Shown piece after piece: positions 26,001 through 34,905 of a stretch of DNA of 64,000 nucleotides; the first letter of the stretch is position 1; the number at the start of each line of letters is the position of its first letter. The position numbers and the translations under genes were made by a program. Location of the stretch: positions 2,666,001-2,730,000 of the forward strand of contig BTPP01000005.1 of NCBI GenBank assembly GCA_037102815.1. Direction: 5' to 3'. Below the pieces are notes generated by a model. It was not told the origin of the DNA and did no database searches. It worked only from the letters and a program-made list of their open reading frames with translations. Origin of the DNA: Neurospora intermedia (lineage: Eukaryota; Ascomycota; Sordariomycetes; Sordariales; Sordariaceae).

Positions 26001-26812
26001 CCGGCTCGGATGACATGACGATGGGATCAGACAGTCCCACCATAAGCGAATCGAACTTTAACGCGTATGGGAAGAGCCTCAGCCCAGCCTTGCCACCGCT
26101 CGCACCCCCGCCTCATCGCCACTCGTACCTGAACAGTCCATCAACGCAACATGCAAGCACTCCATTTGATAACACTCTATTATCTCCCCCATCGGGACCC
26201 TTGACAGATCCAGGAGGGCTGCACCATCAGAATCAGAATCAACAGCAACAGCAACATCACGGACACAGCGGTCACAACAGTTCCCCCTCCTACCAAACCC
26301 AGGGCCAGACTCATTACCCACAGCAGCAGCAGCACAACAACAACAACAACAACAATAACAACTCGTATGATAACAGCAACCACAACAGTACTACCAATAA
26401 CAATGACTATTATCACCAAGCAACCTCACGCCCCAGTCCCAATCCCGGACTCGGTGTAGTCGATCCCTTCAACCAGAACACCTTCTCGACAGGTCTTTAC
26501 TCTGCTTTTACGCCCGACTTTATGTTTGAGTGCAACGAGATCAACCTCCACAACTTGCCGGATGTGTTCGGGGACAGTCATATGATGGAGTCGTTATCTA
26601 ATTTTGACGCGTATGCTTGGTATGGGTTATTCGATGAGACGTTGATTACCGGCGGTAGTGGTGGTGATGGTGGGAATGGGAATGGGTCAAGCAGTCACAG
26701 CAGAGGAAACGATGACGATGGCGGAGGAAGGCGGGGAGGTGATCAAGGTGGAGGAGGACGGAACGGACAAGGAGGAGGTGATGGACGAGGTCATCATAGA
26801 CAGGGACACTGA
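23022..26812 (+). CDS. Zn2Cys6 transcription factor with fungal-specific regulator domain
   Basis: Two exons, 23022-23128 and 23341-26812, with a 212-nt intron (GTACGT donor, CAG acceptor), give about 1,192 residues. The intron lies immediately before the zinc cluster: exon 1 ends in a basic stretch (KRRRINAA) and exon 2 opens with C37-x2-C-x6-C-x6-C-x2-C-x6-C64. A very acidic segment follows (DDDDEHSDDNEEEEEEE). A region like the fungal-specific transcription factor domain (PF04082 type) runs from about residue 287 to 560; it includes NYPFLKEERFM, LGLAIRMATDLGL and a TFWAVFMLDRIISSGTGRP motif. The C-terminal half is low-complexity, rich in Ser/Pro then Gln/Asn/His, and ends in a Gly/Asn/Asp-rich tail. 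It is a nuclear activator or repressor of unknown target; I do not recognise the orthologue. The start is the first ATG before the basic stretch; ATGs at codons 4 and 7 are alternatives. Confidence 0.85.
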
Positions 26813-27266
26813 CAGATGTCGATGATGGACAGAGGGTGGTGGTAAACATGATGGATGATGGGAGGCAGTTGTGAGTAATTTGTCAATCAGGGAGGCAGGT
26901 TGGCAGGATGGCAAGGTTGATTGGGAAAGGCGCCAGTAACACAATGAACTGGATTGGGTGGCTCGGTGGTTGATGATTAATGATAAACACGCACACAGAA
27001 TTAATACTAGTTTTGGATAGCGCTGGGAAATATCAGGAGGCAAAGTAGAATCAGTTCGGTGTTGGGTGCAGTGGGCGGGTGAAATAAATTGACTTCAAGT
27101 TCATGACTTCTGGATGCACCGTCCAAACCTCCAAGGTGGTGGTGGGACAGTGAATGGATAGGGAAAGCTTCGAGGAACAGCGGCGCAACGAGACAACATG
27201 ACAACGACCATCGACCAGAACCGTTTTCTTCCCAGTGTCCCAACCTCTCAGGCTAGGATCAAAGTG
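26813..27266. other. Convergent intergenic region between the zinc-cluster gene and U6
   Basis: Holds the 3' untranslated region of the zinc-cluster gene (+) and the DNA downstream of U6 (-). I looked for a downstream B-box (GGTTCGANTCC type), which yeast U6 uses, on the minus strand here and did not find a clear one. Confidence 0.45.
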
Positions 27267-27279
27267 AAAAAAAAAAAAA
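27267..27279 (-). terminator. RNA polymerase III terminator of U6
   Basis: Thirteen consecutive T on the minus strand directly after the U6 core. Four or more are normally enough to stop polymerase III, so this is an unusually long tract. Confidence 0.85.
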
Positions 27280-27376
27280 TTGGTAGCGTCTCTTTGAGTA
27301 GCGTGTCATCCTTAGTGCAGGGGCCATGCTAATCTTCTCTGTATCGTTTCAAATTGACCAAATTGCCCCGAAGGGC
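27276..27376 (-). ncRNA. U6: U6 spliceosomal small nuclear RNA gene
   Basis: The minus strand carries the invariant U6 core: GATACAGAGAAGATTAGCA holds the ACAGAGA box that pairs with the 5' splice site and the AGC triad, followed by TGGCCCCTGCACTAAGGATG and ACACGC of the internal stem-loop. The 5' end forms the expected short hairpin (GCCC, UUCG loop, GGGC). The RNA is about 101 nt, the usual fungal size, and ends in a T run that stops RNA polymerase III. The core is not interrupted by an intron, unlike U6 in S. pombe. It acts in the spliceosome catalytic centre, which suits a genome with many short introns. The exact 5' end (27376 to 27378) and 3' end within the T run are estimates. Confidence 0.95.
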
Positions 27377-27428
27377 GAGGAAGAAAAGGAGGAAAAGAAG
27401 TTCAAAAGAGAGACTGGGTGGACGATGC

Positions 27429-27434
27429 TTTATA
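27429..27434 (-). promoter_or_regulatory. Possible TATA box upstream of U6
   Basis: TATAAA on the minus strand, about 53-58 bases upstream of the estimated U6 5' end. Polymerase III U6 promoters usually have TATA near -30, so either the spacing is unusual here or another element is used. Confidence 0.35.
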
Positions 27435-27693
27435 CCCTTCAGATCGGAGGGAAATGGGGTCTGTGCACGAGTGAAAGCGTTGAAAATTTGAGTGGAGCTC
27501 ATGGGTTTCAGTCAGCTGGGTGGCAGGCCCTTGTCAGGCCGTTGTGAGCTTGCTGCCAGGTGCTGAGCGGAAGGTTGGTGCTGCCAGCTGTGCTGTGCTC
27601 TCTCAGCCACGCCGGCCTGGATGAAATGAGGCTGCGAAGGTTGAGGCTCAGTTTCTCCTCATCCTGGCCAAGCCAAGAACGAGCAAGTTCAGT

Positions 27694-27700
27694 TGAGTCA
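27694..27700. promoter_or_regulatory. Candidate CPC-1/GCN4-type site (TGAGTCA)
   Basis: TGAGTCA is the consensus core bound by the bZIP regulator of amino-acid starvation (CPC-1 in Neurospora, Gcn4 in yeast), which controls most arginine-synthesis genes. It lies about 840 bp upstream of the aminotransferase start codon. One-mismatch variants (TGAGTGA, TTACTCA) occur closer, near 28140-28190. A 7-bp match can arise by chance, so this is only a candidate. Confidence 0.35.
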
Positions 27701-28510
27701 CTGGCATTGCGCAAGCGGCGACCTGTGCTTCATCCCGATGTCAACCCAAGCCAGGCCAGGCCAGGTCCATCCTCTCCAACAACGGGACAGCGAAACAATG
27801 GGGACGGCAAGCCGCGAAGCCGGAAAGTCAAGAATCATGTTTATCCGGATTAACTGGTCCCCAGTCTTCGAGACGACGAGATAAAAACGACGACATGCTC
27901 ACCAACTCCAGACAGGCACCTTCCAAGCCCAAAAACACGCCCCATTCAGTTCATTCAGCTAAAGATCTGATAAGGGGGACCTTGATGGATTTAGACAAGC
28001 CAATTGGTCAAAGGGATCTAATCGATAGCTGTCGCAATGAATGTTCGGCCAAAATTTACGGGAAACCCCCGAAATCGGTACACTCCGCATCCTAGCGAGG
28101 CGAGCTTTTTTCTTGTCCTGTGACAATGACTGTGAGTATGATGACTGAATGAGTGACTGGCCAAGATAACCAGGGACAGCTTAGTTACTCACATAGCGTG
28201 ACTGGTTTGTCTTTGGGTTCTCGTCAATCACATATTGTCGTTGTCGTTGTTGTAAGAAAAAAAAAAAAAACTTCTTTTCTGGCGTCAATTGAACTTTTCT
28301 TGTTGCTGTTACCGTTGTTGTCTTCCCGTCTTGTCCCTGTCAATCCCGTCCCGTTCGTCCCAACGAATCCACTTAATTTACGTTTGTCTAATCTGGGGAA
28401 GTGACTCCGTCTTCCACCACCTAATCTTTGTTATCTACCTACCCCTTCCCTCACCCGGCAAGCCTCTTCTTCCTTTCTTGCACCTCTCTCTCTCCCATCC
28501 GGCCTCCTTC

Positions 28511-28535
28511 TCCGTCCGTCCGTCCGTCCGTCCGT
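28511..28535 (+). repeat. TCCG tetranucleotide microsatellite in the 5' leader
   Basis: About six tandem TCCG units end five bases before the start codon of the aminotransferase gene, so slippage would change the leader without touching the protein. Confidence 0.8.
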
Positions 28536-28539
28536 CACC

Positions 28540-29988
28540 ATGGCCTTCCGCACCGCCCTCCGCCGGGTCGCCGCCGTCAACGCGGCGCCTGCCACCCGCC
28601 TCGCCGGCGCCGGTGCCGCTACCCGCCGCTCCTATGCCACCGCCTCTCAGCTCACCCACCCCGATCCGACCGAGGATTCGCCCAGCGGCAAGATGGTTCG
28701 CGAGCACGTCCCCTACATGGTGACCACCTACTCTCGCCCTCCTCCCGTCTTCGTCAAGGGCAAGGGCTCTTACCTCTGGGATTTGGAGGACCGCAAGTAC
28801 CTCGACTTCACGTCGGGTATTGCTGTTAACTCGCTCGGTCATTGTGATGAGGAGTTTTCCAAGATCATTGCTGAGCAGGTGCGTCATGCTCAACTTCTCC
28901 TTGTATTCAAGATGGATAATTGTCAACTGACTTACAATTAATTGCCTCCACAGGCCCAGGAACTCGTCCACGCCTCCAACCTCTACTACAACCCCTGGAC
29001 CGGCGCGCTCTCCAAGCTCCTCGTCGAATCCACAAAGGCCTCGGGCGGCATGCACGACGCCTCCTCCGTCTTCGTCTGCAACTCCGGGTCCGAAGCCAAC
29101 GAAGCCGGTATCAAGTTCGCCCGTAAAGTCGGCAAGGTCCTCGACCCCTCCGGTTCCAAAGTCGAAATTGTCTGCTTCCAAAACGCCTTCCACGGCCGCA
29201 CCATGGGTTCCCTCTCCGCCACGCCCAACCCCAAGTACCAGGCCCCCTTTGCGCCCATGGTCCCCGGCTTCAAAGTGGGCACCTACAACGACATTGCCGC
29301 TATCCCCTCTTTGGTCACCGAAAAGACCTGCTCCGTCATCGTCGAGCCCATCCAGGGCGAGGGAGGCGTGATGCCCGCCACCGAGGAATTCCTCGTGGCG
29401 CTGGGTAAGCGCTGCCGCGAGGTGGGCGCGCTGCTCCACTACGACGAGATCCAGTGCGGTTTGGCCCGCACGGGAACCTTCTGGGCGCACTCTTCCTTGC
29501 CCAAGGAAGCTCACCCGGATATCTTGACGACCGCCAAGGCCATCGGCAACGGCTTCCCTATTGCCGCTACGATTGTCAACGAGCACGTCGCTTCCAAGAT
29601 CAAGGTCGGCGACCACGGTACTACCTTTGGCGGCAACCCGCTTGCGTGCAGACTGGCGCATTACATTGTTGGCAGGCTGGCCGATAAGCAATTGCAGGAG
29701 GGAGTCAAGGCCAAGAGCGAGGTTTTCCTGCGAGGGTTCGAGAAGCTCAGGAATAAGTTCCCGAGCTTGGTTAAGGAGGTCAGGGGCAAGGGACTTATTT
29801 TGGGCCTGCAGTTGAGTGAGGATCCTACCCCCGTGATCAAGGCTGCGAGGGAGAGGGGGCTGTTGGTCATTACCGCGGGAACGAACACCCTCAGGTTTGT
29901 GCCTAGCTTGTTGGTGACGGAGGCAGAGATTGAGGAGGGTCTGAAGATTTTGGAGGAGAGCTTTGAGGCTGCTATGGTTAAGGCTTAG
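28540..29988 (+). CDS. arg-5: Acetylornithine aminotransferase, mitochondrial (arginine biosynthesis)
   Basis: Two exons, 28540-28878 and 28954-29988, with a 75-nt intron (GTGCGT donor, CTGAC branch region, CAG acceptor) give 457 residues. It is a class III PLP-dependent aminotransferase that converts N-acetylglutamate semialdehyde and glutamate to N-acetylornithine and 2-oxoglutarate. The N-terminus is Arg/Ala-rich without acids and ends in RRSYATAS, a typical mitochondrial presequence and cleavage site. Visible motifs: SGSEAN near 157-162 (phosphate binding), YDEIQCG with the cofactor Asp near 277, and TTAKAIGNG with the Schiff-base Lys near 308. Length fits the family. GIAVNSLGH near the N-terminus and HASNLYYNP favour the acetylornithine/ornithine subgroup; the presequence favours the arginine enzyme over cytosolic ornithine aminotransferase. 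The symbol follows Neurospora usage (yeast ARG8). Confidence 0.88.
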
Positions 29989-30282
29989 GCTTGGGTTTTG
30001 GAGGATTGCTGGACTTGGAGTTGTTTAATGAATGTTTGAGCGGATTCGTTTACATACATGGATGGATGGCTGGATGTGTCTACGCTATTTTTGAGGGGTA
30101 AAACATAAAATGGCTTGGGATGGTGTACGGTTGGCGGGGATTCTTTTGCAAAATGGGATGGCAAAAAAAGTTCAAATCCTTTTACTTTCATCGTTAATTT
30201 CCCTGTCAATTGTGACTCCCGATGAAGTCACCACTGCCTGCCTGGGCGACTTTGGCTATGCTCGCCAGACACGTAGGAGAAG

Positions 30283-30345
30283 GTCGGTTATCACCGATTG
30301 AACCATGTCGTCATGTAAGAGACCCGAAAGCCGGAAGGAATACGT
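30283..30345 (+). repeat. Weak diverged repeat, copy 1
   Basis: The stretch around GTCGTCATGTAAGAGACC, AAAGCCGGAAGGAATACG resembles the stretch at about 30601-30665 (GCCGTCACTTAGGAGACC, AAACGCTGGCAGGAATGG) in the same order and spacing, roughly 60-70 percent alike by eye. It may be two old copies of one element. Confidence 0.35.
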
Positions 30346-30600
30346 CTCATATTCAACTAACATAGCCTCTCCGGGTCTCCGGGGTCTAGATCGTAGAAGA
30401 TAGTTCCTCGACTCGACATAGACAATACCTTTACCCCGTCGGTTTACTTCTCTTTCCCAGACATGCGCTAGCACTTGGAAATTCATTACATACAGTTTGC
30501 CTACAGTAACTTCCTGTTGTCCGGCATTAGTGACCCCGACACGTGCTTGACTACCTCTACGCTCAGTTGCTATTTTGGATGGAGGTTGGCTATCAATTGG

Positions 30601-30665
30601 CTATTTAGCGGTTCAGTTATGCCGTCACTTAGGAGACCTAAACGCTGGCAGGAATGGTGTTTCAC
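30601..30665 (+). repeat. Weak diverged repeat, copy 2
   Basis: Partner of the copy at about 30283-30345, in the same orientation and about 318 bp away. A tandem or dispersed origin cannot be decided. Confidence 0.35.
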
Positions 30666-30976
30666 TTCCAATAATTAGTAGGTAACTACTTACCTAACTC
30701 TTCGGGTACGTCCAGGCCCAGACTCCCGACGATAATTTATTCAACATTATATAGATTCACGCTTGGTTACTTCATATACCAGGCTGGAAAATACTTCTAT
30801 GTATAATTGTCAATACTTTCCAAGGGCTACTTAGGTATGCATTCGGGGGGCGGAGAACCATCGTAAAGAGGCGTTCTGAACAAGTACCAACCTCTTCCTT
30901 CCGTATCTCCTTTCTCTAACACTCACTCGGCTTTGCGTTGAGGAATTGCTTACCTAGCTCATCCGTCCAAAAATAA

Positions 30977-31222
30977 TCACCTTTCTAGAGCGGGCAATGA
31001 ATGAATTATTCGAATTGAATTAGTCCGATACCGTTTGGTATAGTTAAGAGAGGCTGTTGCAAAATTGCAATAAGGATTATGATTATTCAAGAACACACCA
31101 ACTAGAGTCCCTTTGGCATATTTCTGTCTAGGAATTGCGTACAAATTAAGCTCAAAGGTGTAATAAAGATGCTTAAATGCGTAGTAAGGGTATACCCAAG
31201 GTGTAATGTCGAGGGTCTCCAC
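30977..31222 (-). pseudogene. Possible copia-type Pol fragment
   Basis: An 81-codon open frame on the minus strand contains RQKYAKGTLVGV followed by RTNSIRIIHSLPAL. This is reminiscent of the stretch after the integrase core in Ty1/copia polyproteins, where a KGxLVGY-type motif is followed by a segment introducing the reverse transcriptase. No catalytic motif is present and both ends stop, so it would be a fragment. The resemblance is from memory and weak. Confidence 0.3.
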
Positions 31223-31242
31223 GATTGTGTCGGGGACGAGCT

Positions 31243-31260
31243 TAGGTAGGTACCTACCTA
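31243..31260. repeat. Perfect 18-bp palindrome
   Basis: TAGGTAGGTACCTACCTA is self-complementary over 18 bp. It lies in a stretch where TAGGTA/TACCTA words recur and could form a small cruciform. No function can be assigned. Confidence 0.6.
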
Positions 31261-31435
31261 GTTAAACACATCATCGCCAGCATGTCACTAGGACTATAAG
31301 GCGCTCACTCCATTGTCCTAGGTACTTACTATGTTACATTGTGACTCTCCCTGGCAGTATGGTTGTTGATATGCACTCATTCAACTTGAGATATCGTTAG
31401 TAGAACGACGGAAGGCCTTTTTGGCCAAATAATGA

Positions 31436-31927
31436 GTAAACTACCAAACGCTCAAAGAATATTACCTACAACGCTGGTGAGAAATGCTCGATAGGAAAAA
31501 CACGAGTTGGAACAAGCTATACTAGGAACTAAAGTACAATAACCCTGAGGAATACTAGGCTATATTAGAAGAAAAAAGACAGTATTACCTCTATAATCCA
31601 GATTTGAAGGCCAGAATGCATGCGAAATATGAGTCAAACGTACAGAGCGAACGATATGTATGCGAAATCTGTCCGGAATCACTAGCATTTGGTAGCCAAC
31701 GAAATCTCGACCGATACCTCGAAAGTTTGGACTACATTGCCCGACTGAGCGGGACCTATATCCCCCCTAAGAGTCGTACTGGGGATTTAACATTTCGTTG
31801 CAAACTTAACGATAAGGACTAGGCTAATGAATACGGTTTAATTTCGCACCAGAGACGAAGCCGTAAACATCAAATTCGACTAGCCGAGAAAGAAGGTCGC
31901 CCGCCACCACCAGAAACCGATCAGTGA
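31436..31927 (+). pseudogene. Decayed reading frame with stops at probable Trp codons
   Basis: One frame continues for about 163 codons without a frameshift but is cut by TGA at 31478-31480 and TAG at 31523-31525, 31556-31558 and 31820-31822, before a final TGA at 31925-31927. Between the stops the translation is protein-like and not low in complexity. It includes a C-x2-C pair (YVCEICPES) followed by AFGSQRNLDRYLES, then an Arg/Lys-rich end. Three TAG stops are what TGG becomes by a G-to-A change after T, the RIP context. I do not recognise the family; a transposon-borne or zinc-finger-like gene is possible. Confidence 0.4.
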
Positions 31928-32349
31928 ACACCCGTCAGGAATTTGACTCCATGTCCCAAGAATGCCCCTGAGGCCAGAGCTTGCGCGGGTTCCTTCCTTC
32001 CTTCCTTCGGGAGGAAATGAAACCCACGCTAGGTACCTCTGGGTCACTCGATTATTCGGAAGGTAAACCCAGCTTGCTCCGGCGGTTATGTACTGTTTTC
32101 TTGGTTATTCGAGTTCGTTTTGTTTCCTGCCCTGGCGTGCGATTTGATTCAGTTGCGGCGTACCTCCGTGACGGTCGTATACATGTACTAATCGTCGACT
32201 AGACCTACGTCCCTTATAAAATAGTTGTCAGACACCGATGCGATGCTGGATCCCTAGTTCAAGCAACGCCCGCTGTATTCGTTGAAGCGTGGGTATCTCC
32301 ATCTCTTGTACCGTTCCTTGTTCGGACGGCTATAGCCGTCCTTACCCAA

Positions 32350-32415
32350 TTGCTCTTTATTGCTTTATTGCTTTATTGCTTTATTATTCTTTAATGCTCT
32401 TCAATGCTCTTTATT
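32350..32415 (+). repeat. Imperfect TTGCTTTA octamer repeat
   Basis: About eight imperfect tandem copies of an 8-bp unit (TTGCTTTA and variants) in the transition zone. Confidence 0.7.
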
Positions 32416-32763
32416 GCTTTAGTTATCACTTTCACTTGATGTAGAAGACGACCAATAACCTTATCGATAGGCGATATCGAAAGATTTGGTAAAGGATTTC
32501 AGAAACGGAAGGACCCAGTGTACTTTAGTGTATATTGTCGTCGACACTGTCCGCGAGTTGACCAATGAGAGAGTGCTTAGCAAAACGCCCTAACCAGTTG
32601 TAGGGCCGTGCTACGTCTTTAGCCAATAAGAGCACAGAGAACTTTTGTATAGAAGTCTGGCTATAGACGAACCGTCCTTCAATAGGCCGCTCCGGTGGAT
32701 GTGGGTTCAGGAACCCCCAGACTGTGAAAGTTATCCACCTTCTCTGCATAGTTGAAGCACGCT

Positions 32764-33168
32764 TCAATAAACCGCCATAATTGCGTACGCCTTCAATTTC
32801 AATTTATTACGGCCGATGGTTTCCGCATATTGAGGGTTGTAGGTATTGGACGCAGTGACTGCAGAGTCGATAATGTAGTCCAATATGTGTCTGATTTGTT
32901 GTCTAACCGGGGAAACGATTCCCGTATCCCAGCATGCAATAATAGCTGACTGGTTAGAGGGGTAGAAACGTCGGCCTATCTCGTTAATCATCGACATCAA
33001 TCCCGCCTTGCCGAGGTTCAATATCCAGTCCGACTTTAAATTGGCAGCTACTGTCATAGGGCTAGCGCCCGGGTTATGGACTCTGGTCTCTGGACCAGAG
33101 CTGTCGTTAGCCATAGTGGCGCAGAGCGCGCAGCCCCGATAAAAACCTCTGCGCCGGTGGATCCGCAT
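32764..33168 (-). other. Unrecognised open frame, possibly part of a decayed gene
   Basis: A 134-codon open frame on the minus strand with mixed, protein-like composition, including LKSDWILNLGKAGLMSMIN and RRFYPSNQSAIIACWDTG. It is the last stretch before the RIP-saturated block. I cannot name a domain, and the frame just downstream (32525-32767) belongs to no family I know. It may be a relic rather than a gene. Confidence 0.2.
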
Positions 33169-34389
33169 CTTAGATAGACTTTTCCCTCCTTCATAGAACC
33201 TTAATCAAACTATACGACTAATACCCGTATTAACCGTACTATCCCCGTTATATTAGGTTCTATTAATTAATAGAACCAATAAATTAAGATATACTGCAGC
33301 TATAGTAGTAAGGGTAGTAGTACGCTATATTGAACGCAAAAGAAGTAGCGTAATAAATTAAAGTCTAATAAATATAAAGAGAGAAAGATAATTTTATTAG
33401 AAGTATTTTTATAAGTATAGCGTTCGCTAACGCTGTTAAAATTACCGTTAATACCCCGCTTATAACTTAAGGAATATAGAATAACCCTTAAATAATTATT
33501 TATATAGTTATTACTACCCTTAACGTTATAATTAGTACTATCCTAAAAGCCGCCCCTATTACCGCTCTTAGTATTAAATGTAAAAATATTTAATAGCCGA
33601 AGTAGGATAAATCTACTTCGACCTTTTCCCTATTCTTTATACGGTTACACTTTATATATAAAGAAAAGAGAGTAGTTAGAGTAATTTCTAACGATAGATC
33701 GGAATAATTAATATTATTTAATGTATTTCCTAACGATAAAATAATTAAAGTAGAGGCTTTTTAGCGCTATAATTACGCCAATAATTCTTACCGTCCTATT
33801 AATTAATTTAATTATTTAAAATTAATCTTCGGTAATAAAAATAAAAAGTAACTTATATTAACTCGCCTACGAACTATTTACTAATACGAAAATTAAAGTT
33901 TCGTTGATTTTTTCTTAATTTTTAAGGAAAACCTTATAAAAGTAGGAAGTTTGGTATAGGAGGACGAATTTTAATTCGCCTAATTAAATATCTCTATATC
34001 TAACGCTCTATATAATTAATTAATTTCGGTCTATATACCTAAAATTTACGACCGATATATAGAAGATTTAAAAGATATTACTTAAAAGTTCGAAGCGAGC
34101 CAAGCCTTCCGCGAGTTTAGCGGAAGTAATAAGGGGGCTGTTAATTGCTACTAAAGGTCTTTCCCTTAATAAGAATAAGTTGTAAACCTACTTTTAAAGG
34201 ATGTTGACGGTGATATATTAATAACAATAAGCGTTACTAAAATTAGGAACGAGAGTTATAATAAGGATGCGAAGCGTATTAAATAAATTTTTTAGGAAGA
34301 ATGTAATAAGTAGTATTTAACCGGACTTTATTTATACTATAATATTAATAGATATATAATTAACGGCTATATATATAAACCGGCCTAAC

Positions 34390-34905
34390 GTTTTTAAAGA
34401 AGAGGAATCCGGGTCTTCGAAGAGGGTAACCGCTTCAACGGTAGATTCGATATGGAAATCGGAAGGATGAATAATAAAATAAAAGTAGTCTTTCTTTCTT
34501 TGGTGGAGAAAGAGGGTTGTAGTGTAGGAAATTGATATTTCTCGTGGCATAGGTGTGTAGAGGAGTCAAAGACGAGTAGAATGGTATATGGTTTGTGTAT
34601 ATAGTTCTTATATTGGTAAAAATATAGAAGAGTGACTATAGAGAAGAAAGAAAGCTTCTTCTTCGAGGGAAGGCCTTCTTCTTATAGACTTTCTGAGCCA
34701 ACCGGTTGTCCTACGGACAAGCCGTTTGTTCCGTCGGATTCTTCGGCTTCCGGAGATTCCGGAAATAGTCTGTTTGTTCTAGTCTCAGTTCTCAATGACC
34801 CACTTACCTCCAAAACCACCCCTACCCTACCCGTTTTTGCGGTAGTAGGTCTGAGCGGGTTTCGCGTTTTTTGGCCGTTGGTTATAGAGTAACAAACACT
34901 TTTAG
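34390..34905. other. Island of unmutated composition inside the RIP block
   Basis: Here TpG and CpA are common again and GC content rises, with inverted repeats such as CCGGTTGTCCTACGG near 34700 and CCGGAGATTCCGG near 34750. This is what a short insertion after the RIP episode, or a unique-sequence relic, would look like. The ends are not sharp by eye, and no LTR or coding domain is recognisable. Confidence 0.45.

Larger units (their letters stand above)
27380..28539. other. Divergent intergenic region between U6 and the acetylornithine aminotransferase gene
   Basis: Contains the U6 upstream region and the promoter and leader of the aminotransferase gene. The last 150 bases before the start codon are strongly C/T-rich and end in a TCCG repeat at 28511-28535, with a good start context (CACCATGGCC). 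Direct repeats of AGGCC/AGGCCAGG lie near 27750-27770. No other gene is evident. Confidence 0.5.
29989..33180. other. Transition zone: gene-poor DNA with decayed fragments next to the AT-rich block
   Basis: After the 3' end of the aminotransferase gene no intact gene is seen. Composition shifts gradually towards AT, and words of the TAGGTA/TACCTA type recur (about 30670-31330). The zone holds a weak repeat pair, a possible copia-type fragment, a decayed reading frame with stops at likely Trp codons, simple repeats (CTTC at about 31985-32007; TTGCTTTA type at about 32350-32415) and an unrecognised frame at 32764-33168. CpA and TpG are still present, so the zone is not saturated by RIP. Confidence 0.5.

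Noticed and set aside
28435-29691. 418-codon open frame on the minus strand opposite the aminotransferase gene
   Set aside because: It mirrors the strongly biased codons of the real gene, crosses its intron and has no recognisable domain; it is a shadow.
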